Assembly (NCBI RefSeq): GCF_004135585.1
Contig: NZ_CP035501.1
Coordinates: 1,351,001-1,415,000 of the forward strand
Source of the DNA: Sphingosinicella sp. BN140058
GTDB lineage: Bacteria > Pseudomonadota > Alphaproteobacteria > Sphingomonadales > Sphingomonadaceae
Reading direction: 5' to 3'
Length of the DNA: 64,000 bases
The position numbers were made by a program, and so were the translations under genes. Of this stretch, positions 54,462-62,428 are shown piece by piece. Position 1 is the stretch's first letter, and each line of letters starts with the position of its first letter. A model generated the notes under the pieces. That model was not told where the DNA came from and ran no database searches. It saw nothing but the letters and a program-made list of their open reading frames with translations.

Positions 54462-54803
54462 TCAGGCGTGCGGCTGGGCGGGGCCCTGGCCGAACGCGGC
54501 TTCCATGTCCTCGATCGAGCCGACCGGCTCCGCCCGCACGGCATCGTCCGCACGCGGGAAGATCGCGTCCAGGCGCTGACGCAGCGTGGTCTCGAACTCG
54601 TCGCGACCATGGCGCCGTGAATTCGTACAGGTGATCTCGCGGTGGATGGCATCCTTGATGCGCTGCAGGCCATCATTGCCGATCACGCCGGCCTTCACGA
54701 GTTCTGCGCAAAGCTGGAGAAAGCCGACGCTGGTCGCCTGGGCACGCAGGCCGATGAATTCCAGTTCCTGATGCAAGCGGCGCGCTTCGTTGTAGTTGCT
54801 CAT
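54462..54803 (-). CDS. Hypothetical cytoplasmic protein
   Basis: 113 residues, ribosome site GGAGAGG before ATG 54803. No signal peptide or membrane segment. Predominantly helical: MSNYNEARRLHQELEFIGLR, then GFLQLCAELVKAGVIGNDGLQRIKDAIHREI, FETTLRQRLDAIFP, and an acidic tail. I do not recognise a family. It stands alone between the receptor and the DSD1-type gene. Confidence 0.7.
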   Translation of the reverse strand: MSNYNEARRLHQELEFIGLRAQATSVGFLQLCAELVKAGVIGNDGLQRIKDAIHREITCTNSRRHGRDEFETTLRQRLDAIFPRADDAVRAEPVGSIEDMEAAFGQGPAQPHA

Positions 54804-54927
54804 GCTGGTACCTCTCCGGACCGGCCGGTCACCCGAAAGGCGCCGATCGGTTGTGCTTGTCAGGGGACCTTAACCCACGGCCCTGGTTGAGGAAATGGGG
54901 TTGATGCGACGGTGATGGCAAACACGA

Positions 54928-56022
54928 TCAGGCGGATCGCCCCCGCGCCGTCACCGGCCAGAAGGCGACCACGGCATCGCCCTTCACCACGACGTAGCGG
55001 TCGTAGAGGTTGACGGTGGGATCGCAATGCGGCGGCACCAGGGTGACCAGATCGCCGAGTCCAGGATCGCTGCCGCCGCAGGGCGTGATCAGCATGCCGT
55101 GCTCGTCGCCCATGAAGACGTAGCGCGAAGCGGGATCGGTGCCCGACAAGACGACCGGAGCTCCGGCGTCGGTCGCCATCGCCTTGAGGCCGGCGTCGAT
55201 CGTCACCCGTCCCGGCGTGTTGACGCTGATCACCCGCGTGTCGATTGCCAGCGCCTGCTCGAACGTGGGGCCGACGACCTCGCAGTCGCGATATTCGCGG
55301 TCCATGAAGATGTAGGAACCGACCTGAAACTCGTTCAGCACGCCAAGCTCGGCGTCGATCGCGAAGCTGCCGGTGCCGCCGCCGGTGACCGTCTCGGCCG
55401 GCAAGCCGGCAGCAGCGAGCGCGGCGAGAATCGTGCGCAGATAGTCGGCTCGCTCGGCCAAGGCGGTGCGGCGATCGCCGGCGGCGGTCACGTGCTGGAG
55501 GGTTCCGCAATAATATTGGACACCGCGGTAGCGCAGCCCCCCCGAGGCGGCGATCCGCCCGGCGAGTGCGACGGCAGCCGAGGCCGAAGCGACCCCGGTG
55601 CGGTGGGCGCCGGGATCGATGTCGACCATGACGTCGATGCCGCCGTCGCCGACCGCCTCCGCGATCCGATCGACATTGTCCGGATGGTCGACGACGACCG
55701 CGAGGCGCGGGATCGTGCGGGCGAGGCGGGCGAGCCGTTCGACCGCCTGTCCTGGCACGACGGGAGACGTGATCAGGATGTCGTCGATTCCGTCGGCCGC
55801 GAGCGCCTCAGCCTCGCCGAGCTTGGCGCAGCAGATGCCGACGGCGCCGGCAGCGCGCTGGCGCCGCGCAATCTCACCGCTCTTGTGGGTTTTCGAATGC
55901 GGACGAAGCGCGACGCCCTTGTCGCGCGCCCATGCCGCCATCGCCGCGACGTTGCGCTCTAAGGCGGGCAGATCGAGCACCAGAGCGGGTGTCGGCAGGT
56001 CGGCACGTCGGAGCGGGGTCAT
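54928..56022 (-). CDS. DSD1-family PLP enzyme (D-threonine aldolase/D-serine dehydratase-like)
   Basis: 364 residues from ATG 56022 (overlapping the murQ stop as ATGA). Alanine-racemase-like barrel: LPTPALVLDLPALERNVAAMAAW, PLP lysine in LRPHSKTHKSGEIARRQ, then VMVDIDPGAHRTGV, TGGGTGSFAID, and the C-terminal metal-associated His/Cys pair in VPPHCDPTVNLYDRYVV typical of the D-threonine aldolase/D-serine dehydratase branch. It would degrade a D-beta-hydroxy amino acid. Operon with murQ suggests a role in turning over murein-derived or exogenous D-amino acids. Confidence 0.9.
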   Translation of the reverse strand: MTPLRRADLPTPALVLDLPALERNVAAMAAWARDKGVALRPHSKTHKSGEIARRQRAAGAVGICCAKLGEAEALAADGIDDILITSPVVPGQAVERLARLARTIPRLAVVVDHPDNVDRIAEAVGDGGIDVMVDIDPGAHRTGVASASAAVALAGRIAASGGLRYRGVQYYCGTLQHVTAAGDRRTALAERADYLRTILAALAAAGLPAETVTGGGTGSFAIDAELGVLNEFQVGSYIFMDREYRDCEVVGPTFEQALAIDTRVISVNTPGRVTIDAGLKAMATDAGAPVVLSGTDPASRYVFMGDEHGMLITPCGGSDPGLGDLVTLVPPHCDPTVNLYDRYVVVKGDAVVAFWPVTARGRSA

Positions 56023-56924
56023 GCTTCCACTCCCGTGTCGGCCTGAAACCGTTCGAGGGCCTGTCGAAGATCGTCGCCGCAATCCCGCAGGATCGTCGCC
56101 GCGGCGGCGGGATCGACGCCGAGCGCGACCAGGGCGGCGGGCTTGATGCGGCCGCCGGCGCGTTCCAGCGCAGCCTCCGCCTTCGGCCGGCTAACGCCGC
56201 TGATCTCGGAAACCATCGTCACCGCCCGATCGCGCAGCTTGCGGTTGGACAGACGCATGTCGACCATCAGCCCGCGATAGACCCGGCCGAGGCGGAGCAT
56301 GATCGTGCTCGACAGCAGGTTGAGCGCGATCTTCTGGGCGGTGCCCGCCTTCATCCGGGTGGAGCCCGCGACCACCTCGGCGCCGGTGTCGAGCAGGATC
56401 GGATGCGCAGCCGCCGCCAGCAGCGGCGTCCCAGCGTTGCTGGCGATGCCGACGGTGAGCGCACCCGCCGCGTCACCCGCGCGCACTGCTGCGACCGTAT
56501 ACGGCGTTCGGCCGCTGGCGGCGACGCCGATGACGACATCCTCCGCGGTCGGGTTGAGAGCGCGGATTGCGGCTTCTCCCGCCGTCGCATCGTCTTCGGC
56601 ACCCTCGACGCTGACGGTCAGCGCCGCCATGCCGCCCGCCAGCGCAAAGCCGGTCCGCTCTGCGCCCCAATCATAGGTCGGCGCGAGCTCGACGCCGTCG
56701 AGCACCGCGAGCCGTCCCGATGTGCCGGCGCCGGCATAGATCAGCCGGCCGCGGCCACCGCGCAAGCGCCCTGCAGCGGCGTCCGCGGCGGCCGCGATCG
56801 CCGAAGTTTGCGACTGGACCGCGGCAACGGCAGCGAGCTGGCCTTCCAGCATCGCCTGCACCGCATCCTGGCTCGGCCAGAGGTCGAGATCGGCGAAGCG
56901 GGCGCTGATCAGCTCGGTCGACAT
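56019..56924 (-). CDS. murQ: N-acetylmuramic acid 6-phosphate etherase
   Basis: 301 residues from ATG 56924. Cleaves the lactyl ether of MurNAc-6P to GlcNAc-6P and D-lactate. SIS fold: AGRLRGGRGRLIYAGAGTSGRLAVLDGVELAPTYD with the catalytic Glu of LDGVELAPT; the second site VIGVAASGRTPYTV; VVAGSTRMKAGTAQKIALNLLS; and the C-terminal UBA-like helices RPKAEAALERAGGRIKPAALVAL. First gene of a two-gene unit, divergent from the sugar kinase-like gene across 92 bp. MurNAc kinase and muropeptide permease genes are not in the window. Confidence 0.95.
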   Translation of the reverse strand: MSTELISARFADLDLWPSQDAVQAMLEGQLAAVAAVQSQTSAIAAAADAAAGRLRGGRGRLIYAGAGTSGRLAVLDGVELAPTYDWGAERTGFALAGGMAALTVSVEGAEDDATAGEAAIRALNPTAEDVVIGVAASGRTPYTVAAVRAGDAAGALTVGIASNAGTPLLAAAAHPILLDTGAEVVAGSTRMKAGTAQKIALNLLSSTIMLRLGRVYRGLMVDMRLSNRKLRDRAVTMVSEISGVSRPKAEAALERAGGRIKPAALVALGVDPAAAATILRDCGDDLRQALERFQADTGVEA

Positions 56925-56957
56925 GTGAAAAGCTCCTGTTCCACGGCGTTCCCGGCC

Positions 56958-56963
56958 TATAAT
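56958..56963 (+). promoter_or_regulatory. Perfect -10 hexamer in the murQ/kinase divergent region
   Basis: TATAAT at 56958-56963, about 54 bp before the kinase ATG (57017). No good -35 hexamer at 16-18 bp, so an activator may be needed. The reverse strand offers only ATTATA. Confidence 0.4.
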
Positions 56964-57016
56964 GGCAAGGCCGGACACCATCCGAGCAGCACCGCCGCGG
57001 GGTCAAGTTCGCAGAT

Positions 57017-57892
57017 ATGGATTATTTCCTCGGAATTGATGCGGGCGGCTCGCACACCAGGGCGCGGCTGGTCACGGCCGGCGGCGAGATCGTCGGCACT
57101 GGCGAGGCTGGCCCTGCCAATGCGCGGATCGGGCTCGACCTGGCGATCGACGCCGTGCAGGCGGCGGCGCTGCAGGCGATGTCCGAGGCCGGTCTCGACG
57201 AAGGCGATCTAGCGTCGATCCGCGCCGGCCTCGGCATTGCCGGGCTCAACCGCCGCGGCGTCCTGCCCGGCCTGCAGGAGCATCATTTCCCGTTCCGATC
57301 GATCGCTTTCGCCAGCGACGCCGCGATCGCCAACCTTGGCGCCCATGCCGGCGGCGACGGCGCGATCGTCATCGTCGGCACCGGCAGCATCGGCTTCGCA
57401 CGGGTGGGAGACGACATCACCACGATCGGCGGCTACGGCTTCCCCGTGTCCGACGAAGGCAGCGGCGCCGATCTCGGCCTGCGCGCGATCCGGCAATCCT
57501 TGTGGGCGCGCGATGGGCGCATTCCGCCAAGCCCGATGACCGACGACGTGCTGGCCTATTTTCACGGCTCGGCCGGCGAGATCGTCGACTGGACGGCCCG
57601 GGCGACCGCGACCGACTATGCCGCCTTCGCGCCGATGGTGATGGACCGCGCCGGAGAAGGCGACGCGGTGGCGGAGCCGATCGTCCAGGCCGCCGCGCGC
57701 CGGCTCGACCGGTTGATCCGGGTGCTGCTCGATCGGGGGGCGCCGAGCTGCTGCCTGATGGGCGGCGTCGCCGCGCGGATGCGGGACTGGCTGGCGGCGA
57801 GCATCCGCGAACGGCTGAGCGAACCATTGGGCGACGCGCTCGACGGCGCGATCCTGCTGGCCCGTACCCGCGCCGTCGAAAAGGAGGGCTGA
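57017..57892 (+). CDS. BadF/BadG/BcrA/BcrD ATPase family, N-acetylglucosamine kinase-like
   Basis: 291 residues. Actin-like sugar kinase fold: phosphate-1 motif FLGIDAGGSHTRARLV; the phosphate-2 region AIVIVGTGSIGFARV; GGYGFPVSDEGSGADLGLRAI, the N-acetylhexosamine-binding stretch of GlcNAc kinases; and adenosine motif CCLMGGVAARM. It would phosphorylate GlcNAc released from murein or chitin, giving GlcNAc-6P, the same product as MurQ. Its placement beside murQ supports this; the substrate is inferred. Confidence 0.88.
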   Translation: MDYFLGIDAGGSHTRARLVTAGGEIVGTGEAGPANARIGLDLAIDAVQAAALQAMSEAGLDEGDLASIRAGLGIAGLNRRGVLPGLQEHHFPFRSIAFASDAAIANLGAHAGGDGAIVIVGTGSIGFARVGDDITTIGGYGFPVSDEGSGADLGLRAIRQSLWARDGRIPPSPMTDDVLAYFHGSAGEIVDWTARATATDYAAFAPMVMDRAGEGDAVAEPIVQAAARRLDRLIRVLLDRGAPSCCLMGGVAARMRDWLAASIRERLSEPLGDALDGAILLARTRAVEKEG

Positions 57893-57926
57893 GACAGGCG
57901 GGGCCGAACGCGCTAGGCTCTCCGCC

Positions 57927-58814
57927 ATGAATCTTCGCCACATCGAGATCTTCCACGCGGTCTACGTCAACGGCTCGGTCACCGCCGCGGCCCGGGCGCT
58001 CAACGTGTCGCAGCCGTCCGTGTCGAAAATGCTGCGCCACGCCGAGACCCTGCTCGGCTTCCAGCTGTTCCAGCGCACCAATGGCGGCGGCCTGATCCCG
58101 ACCCACGACGCCCACACCCTGTTCAGCGAAGTGAGCGAAATCCAGGATCGGGTCCATGCATTGCGCGAGGCGGCGCGTAACCTGCGGCGCGGGGCGGACG
58201 GGATGCTGCGCGTCTCCGCCTTGCCCTCTCTGGCGCTCGATGCACTTCCGACCGCGGTCTCGCTGTTCCTCAAGAGCCATGAAAACGTCCGCTTCGACCT
58301 GCAGACCGTTCATCACGACGATCTGCTGAGGAAGCTGTACGAGCGCGAAACCGATGTCGCGATCGCCTATCAGGTGCCGCCGGCGGCGCCGATCGCCCAC
58401 CGCTGGGTCGGCGAGGGCGAGCTCGTCGTGCTCTACCGGGAGGAGGACATGCCCGACGCGCCGCCGAGCGTCGAGCTCGAGCGCCTGTGCGGCCGCAAGT
58501 TCATCAGCGTCGCCGCAAGCGGGCCGATCGGCCAGTTGTTCACCCAGGAGCTGCAGCGACTGGAGATCGAGCTGGACGAGATGGTCTCGGCGCGCACCTT
58601 CTACATCGCCAGCGCGCTCGTCCGCCAGGGCGTGGGCATGACCGTCGTCGACAGCTTCACCGCCCAGGCGTGCCTTGCGCCGGGACTGTCGATGCGGCCG
58701 CTCAAACCGCGCATCGCGTTCGATATCTACGCGATGTTCCTGATCAACCGCCCGCCCGGCGCGCTGGCCAACGACTTCCTGAAGACGCTGACCCGGGTGC
58801 TCGACACTCCATAA
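57927..58814 (+). CDS. LysR family regulator of the dgc cluster (DgcR-like)
   Basis: 295 residues. Helix-turn-helix at the N-terminus: LRHIEIFHAVYVNGSVTAAARALNVSQPSVSKMLRHAE. Effector domain starts near residue 90 (GMLRVSALPSLALDALP). Placed directly before dgcN-dgcA, it corresponds to the LysR activator that controls D-glutamate catabolism genes in bacteria with the DgcN/DgcA pathway. A perfect ATAAC-N5-GTTAT site overlaps its 3' end and would serve the downstream operon. Confidence 0.88.
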   Translation: MNLRHIEIFHAVYVNGSVTAAARALNVSQPSVSKMLRHAETLLGFQLFQRTNGGGLIPTHDAHTLFSEVSEIQDRVHALREAARNLRRGADGMLRVSALPSLALDALPTAVSLFLKSHENVRFDLQTVHHDDLLRKLYERETDVAIAYQVPPAAPIAHRWVGEGELVVLYREEDMPDAPPSVELERLCGRKFISVAASGPIGQLFTQELQRLEIELDEMVSARTFYIASALVRQGVGMTVVDSFTAQACLAPGLSMRPLKPRIAFDIYAMFLINRPPGALANDFLKTLTRVLDTP

Positions 58815-58827
58815 CGGAAGGTTATGG
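58809..58827. promoter_or_regulatory. LysR-type binding site before dgcN
   Basis: CCATAAC-ggaag-GTTATGG, a perfect 7-bp inverted repeat that contains ATAAC-N5-GTTAT, the T-N11-A form of LysR sites. It overlaps the last codons of the regulator gene and lies about 60 bp before the dgcN start, the usual activator position. Confidence 0.6.
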
Positions 58828-58884
58828 CCGCGCCCGAACTCGCTATTCGTTGCGGCTCCGGTGCGTGGATAGGCTCTCGGCCAC

Positions 58885-59919
58885 ATGATACCGGCACCTT
58901 TCCTCCTCTATCTCGGCCACAGCGCGGACGCGCTCGGCATCAAGACGTCCCGCGGCCTCGCCGAATTCCGCCGCGAGGATTGCGTCGGCGAATTTCGCCA
59001 TGACGATTCCCCTCTCACCCTGGGCCTGCCGCGGATGACGATGGCGGAAGCGGTCGCAGCCGGGGCGAAAACCCTGGTACTCGGAATTGCGGGTGCCGGC
59101 GGCAAGCTGCCGGCCGAGCTGATCGCCGATGCGAAAGCCGGGCTGGAGGCGGGCCTGAACGTGGCCGCCGGGCTGCACGAGCGCCTGCGCGACCAGCCGG
59201 AGCTGGCGTCGATAGCCCAGCGCAGCGGCCTGCAATTGTTCGATGTCCGCGAGCCGCCACGCGGCCTCTCTGTCGGCAAGGGCACGCCGCGGGCCGGCCA
59301 TCGCCTGCTCACCGTCGGCACCGACTGCTCGGTGGGCAAGATGTATGCGACCCTCGCCCTCGCCCGCGGGCTGCAGGCACGCGGTGTCGCTGCCGACTTC
59401 CGCGCGACGGGCCAGACCGGCATCCTGATCGCCGGGGCCGGTGTTGCGGTCGACGCCGTCGTCGCCGACTTCATATCGGGCGCGATCGAGCAACTGTCCG
59501 AGGCCCGCGACGACGACGGCTGGGACCTGATCGAGGGTCAGGGCTCGCTCTTCCACCCCTCCTTCGCCGGAGTTTCGCTCGGCCTGCTGCACGGCGCACA
59601 GCCGGAAGCCCTGGTTCTCTGCCACGATCCGGCCCGTCCGCACATGCGCGGCATCCCCGGCCGGGCGTTGCCCGATCTCGGCCTCTGCCTGGAGCGAAAT
59701 CTCGAGGCGGCACGGCTGACCAGCCCCGGCGTGCGTGCGGTCGGCATCTGCCTCAACACCTCAGGCATGGACCGCGACGCCGCCCTTCGCCTTTGCGCCG
59801 CGACGCAGGACCGGCTGGCCTTGCCCTGCACCGATCCGATCGCCTTCGGCGTCGAACCCATTCTCGACCGTTTGCTATGCACCGATATCTCGACGCGCAG
59901 CACGACCGCTTCGCACTAA
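58885..59919 (+). CDS. dgcN: D-glutamate N-acetyltransferase DgcN (DUF1611)
   Basis: 344 residues. DUF1611 architecture: N-terminal domain with FLLYLGHSADALGIKTSRGLAEFR and LTLGLPRMTMAEAVAAGAKTLVLGIA; P-loop-like GTDCSVGKMYATLALARGL at about 145-163; DFRATGQTGILIAGAGVAVDAVVADF; and WDLIEGQGSLFHPSFAG. In characterised relatives it acetylates D-glutamate with acetyl-CoA, the first step of a D-Glu pathway. Next-door DgcA and an upstream LysR gene reproduce that known cluster. Overlaps dgcA by 43 nt. Confidence 0.9.
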   Translation: MIPAPFLLYLGHSADALGIKTSRGLAEFRREDCVGEFRHDDSPLTLGLPRMTMAEAVAAGAKTLVLGIAGAGGKLPAELIADAKAGLEAGLNVAAGLHERLRDQPELASIAQRSGLQLFDVREPPRGLSVGKGTPRAGHRLLTVGTDCSVGKMYATLALARGLQARGVAADFRATGQTGILIAGAGVAVDAVVADFISGAIEQLSEARDDDGWDLIEGQGSLFHPSFAGVSLGLLHGAQPEALVLCHDPARPHMRGIPGRALPDLGLCLERNLEAARLTSPGVRAVGICLNTSGMDRDAALRLCAATQDRLALPCTDPIAFGVEPILDRLLCTDISTRSTTASH

Positions 59920-60866
59920 CCCACCCGTTCCGGATCGCCCGCGGCGTCAAGACCGCCGCGGACGTGATCACGGTGACGGTGCGGCAGGGCGGCAAGATCG
60001 GCCGCGGCGAGGGCGTTCCCTATCCGCGCTACGGCGAGAGCGTCGAAAGCGCGCTCGCCGCGATCGAGGACGTGCGGCCGCTGATCGAGGCAGGGGTCGA
60101 TCGCAAGGGGCTGATGACCGCGCTCGGCCCGGGCGCCGCCCGCAACGCGCTCGATTGCGCGCTCTGGGACCTGGAGGCGCGGCAGCGCGGGCGCAGCGTC
60201 GCCACGATCACCGGCGCCGCCGTCCCGGCGCGGATCGCGAGCGCCCTGACGGTGGTGATCGACACGCCCGACAAGATGGCGGAGGCCGCCGCCGCGATCG
60301 CACACGCTCCGGTGATCAAGGTGAAGGTCGACGCGATCGCCCCCGAAGCGCAGATCCGCGTGGTGCGTCAGGCGGCACCGGCGGCGCGGATGATCGTCGA
60401 TCCCAACGAAAGCTGGGATCAGGCCATGGTCGAGCGCCTGCAAAAGCTGCTCACCGACTGCTGGATAGACCTGCTCGAACAGCCGGTGCCGGCCGGCGAG
60501 GATGCGTGGCTGGAGGGGTTCGAACCTGCGGTTCCGATCTGCGCCGACGAAAGCTTCCACACTGTCGACGATCTCGAGACGGTCGCGGCCCGGTATCAGA
60601 TGGTCAACGTCAAGCTCGACAAGAGCGGCGGTCTGACCGGCGCCCTGCAGGCGGCGAAGGCCGCGCGTGCACTCGGCCTCGGGCTGATGACCGGCTGCAT
60701 GGTGAGCTCGTCGCTGTCGATCGCGCCGGCGCTTCACATCGCCGGGCTGTCGGACTTCGTCGACCTTGACGGTCCGATCTGGCTCGCCGAGGATCGGGCC
60801 GACGGCGTGCGGGACGAAGACGGCTATCTGCTTGCGCCGGCGACGGGTTTCTGGGGAACGGAATGA
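59877..60866 (+). CDS. dgcA: N-acetyl-D-glutamate racemase DgcA (enolase superfamily)
   Basis: 329 residues from ATG 59877; the frame extends upstream but that part is antisense-free dgcN territory. Mandelate-racemase/dipeptide-epimerase-like fold: THPFRIARGVKTAADVITV, ALDCALWDLEAR, the general-base KVKVD in APVIKVKVDAI, metal ligands in VDPNESW, LLEQPV and CADESF, and the second lysine in NVKLDKSGGLTGAL. It would interconvert N-acetyl-D- and N-acetyl-L-glutamate. Stop overlaps the deacylase start (ATGA). A Xaa-D/L-Glu dipeptide epimerase is the alternative reading. Confidence 0.9.
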   Translation: MHRYLDAQHDRFALTHPFRIARGVKTAADVITVTVRQGGKIGRGEGVPYPRYGESVESALAAIEDVRPLIEAGVDRKGLMTALGPGAARNALDCALWDLEARQRGRSVATITGAAVPARIASALTVVIDTPDKMAEAAAAIAHAPVIKVKVDAIAPEAQIRVVRQAAPAARMIVDPNESWDQAMVERLQKLLTDCWIDLLEQPVPAGEDAWLEGFEPAVPICADESFHTVDDLETVAARYQMVNVKLDKSGGLTGALQAAKAARALGLGLMTGCMVSSSLSIAPALHIAGLSDFVDLDGPIWLAEDRADGVRDEDGYLLAPATGFWGTE

Positions 60867-62428
60867 GAGTGCGACATGCCGGTCTGCTGATCGCCGCGGC
60901 TGGCCTGAGCCTCGGCGCGGCGCCGGCACGGGAGACGGTCGACCTGCTGATCCGCGGTGGTACGATCTACACCGGAGACGCGGCGCCGTTCACCGGCGAT
61001 GTCGCAATTTCGGGCGACCGGATCAGCCTTGTGGGTCCGCACCTGAAGGTCACGGCACGGCGGACCATCGACGCGCGCGGCTTGGTCGTCGCCCCCGGCT
61101 TCATCGATCCGCACACCCATGCCGGGGCGCAGCTCGCCTCGGACGATCCGGCGACGCGGCTTATCCCGGGTTTCCTGACCCAGGGCGTCACCACCGCCCT
61201 CATCGGCAATGACGGCGGCGGCGATCCGGATCTCGGCAAGGTGCTGGGGAGCGCTTCGTCGAAGCCGGTCGGGATCAATTATGCCGCTTATGTCGGCCTC
61301 GATCCGGTGCGCAAGAAGGTGATCGGAGAGGCGGACCGCGCCCCCACCGCCGAGGAGCTCCAGCGCATGAAGGCGCTGGTCGCGGGTGCGATGTGCAAGG
61401 GCGCGCTCGGCTTCTCGACCGGATTGTTCTACGCGCCCCAGAGCTTCGCGAAGACGGACGAAATCGTTGCCCTGGCGCGGGAGGCTGCGATTCGCGGCGG
61501 CGTCTATGACAGCCACCTTCGCGACGAATCCTCCTACACGATCGGCCTCGCCGCGGCCGTGCAGGAAGCGCTCGACATCGGCCGCGAGGCCGGAATGCCG
61601 GTCCACATCTCCCACATCAAGGCGCTCGGAGTCGACGTCCACGGCCAGGCGCCGGCGATCATCGCGCGGATCGAGCGGGCGCAGGCGGCCGGGCAGAAGG
61701 TCACCGCCGACCAATATCCCTGGTCGGCATCGGGCACGAGCCTGGTCGCGTCGCTCGTCCCCCTCTGGGCGCAGGACGGTGGCCGTGCGGCGATGCTGAA
61801 GCGGTTCGACGATCCGGCCCTGGCGGCACGGCTGCGCGCCGACATGACGGAGAATCTGCGCCGCCGCGGGATGGCGGGCGCGTTGCTGATCACCGAGGGC
61901 GAGCAGCGCGGCAGGACGCTCGAAGCCGTCGCCAGATCACGCGGCGAGGACCCGATCGCGGCCGCCATTGCCGTGATCCGGGTGAAGGATCCCGCCGTCG
62001 CCTCGTTCAACCAGATCGAGGCCGACATCGAAGCCTTCATGCGCCGCCCGTGGGTGATGACCGGATCCGACGCCTCGACCGGCCATCCCCGCTCCTACGG
62101 CAGCTTTGCCCGCAAATATGCGAACTATGTGGTGAAGCGGAAGACGATCTCGCTGCGCGATTTCATCTACCGCAGCGCGACCCTCACCGCCGACACGTTC
62201 GGCCTCGCCGACCGCGGGCGCTTGCGGGCGGGCGCGTTCGCGGACGTCGTCCTGTTCGATCCCAAGCGCTTCGCCGCACGCGCGACCTACGAACAGCCCG
62301 CCTTGCTCTCGGCGGGCGTGCGCGCCGTCTTCGTCAATGGCGTGCTCGCGGTGAACAATGGTGAAGTGACCGGTGGCGCGGCCGGCCGGCCGCTGCCCCA
62401 CCGGCCGACCCCCGGGCGCTGTCCATGA
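60863..62428 (+). CDS. Exported N-acyl-D-amino-acid deacylase family amidohydrolase
   Basis: 521 residues. Signal peptide RHAGLLIAAAGLSLGAAPA. Deacylase signatures: DLLIRGGTIYTGD, FIDPHTHAGAQ (His-x-His metal site), GALGFSTGLFYAPQSFAKTDEIVALAREA, YDSHLRDESS, PVHISHIKALGVDVHGQ, TADQYPWSASGTSL, VMTGSDASTGHPRSYGSFARKY and ADVVLFDP. Family members strip N-acyl groups from D-amino acids or cleave D-residue peptides. Its signal peptide puts this one in the periplasm, before uptake. ATGA overlaps on both sides place it firmly in the dgc operon. Confidence 0.9.
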   Translation: MRVRHAGLLIAAAGLSLGAAPARETVDLLIRGGTIYTGDAAPFTGDVAISGDRISLVGPHLKVTARRTIDARGLVVAPGFIDPHTHAGAQLASDDPATRLIPGFLTQGVTTALIGNDGGGDPDLGKVLGSASSKPVGINYAAYVGLDPVRKKVIGEADRAPTAEELQRMKALVAGAMCKGALGFSTGLFYAPQSFAKTDEIVALAREAAIRGGVYDSHLRDESSYTIGLAAAVQEALDIGREAGMPVHISHIKALGVDVHGQAPAIIARIERAQAAGQKVTADQYPWSASGTSLVASLVPLWAQDGGRAAMLKRFDDPALAARLRADMTENLRRRGMAGALLITEGEQRGRTLEAVARSRGEDPIAAAIAVIRVKDPAVASFNQIEADIEAFMRRPWVMTGSDASTGHPRSYGSFARKYANYVVKRKTISLRDFIYRSATLTADTFGLADRGRLRAGAFADVVLFDPKRFAARATYEQPALLSAGVRAVFVNGVLAVNNGEVTGGAAGRPLPHRPTPGRCP

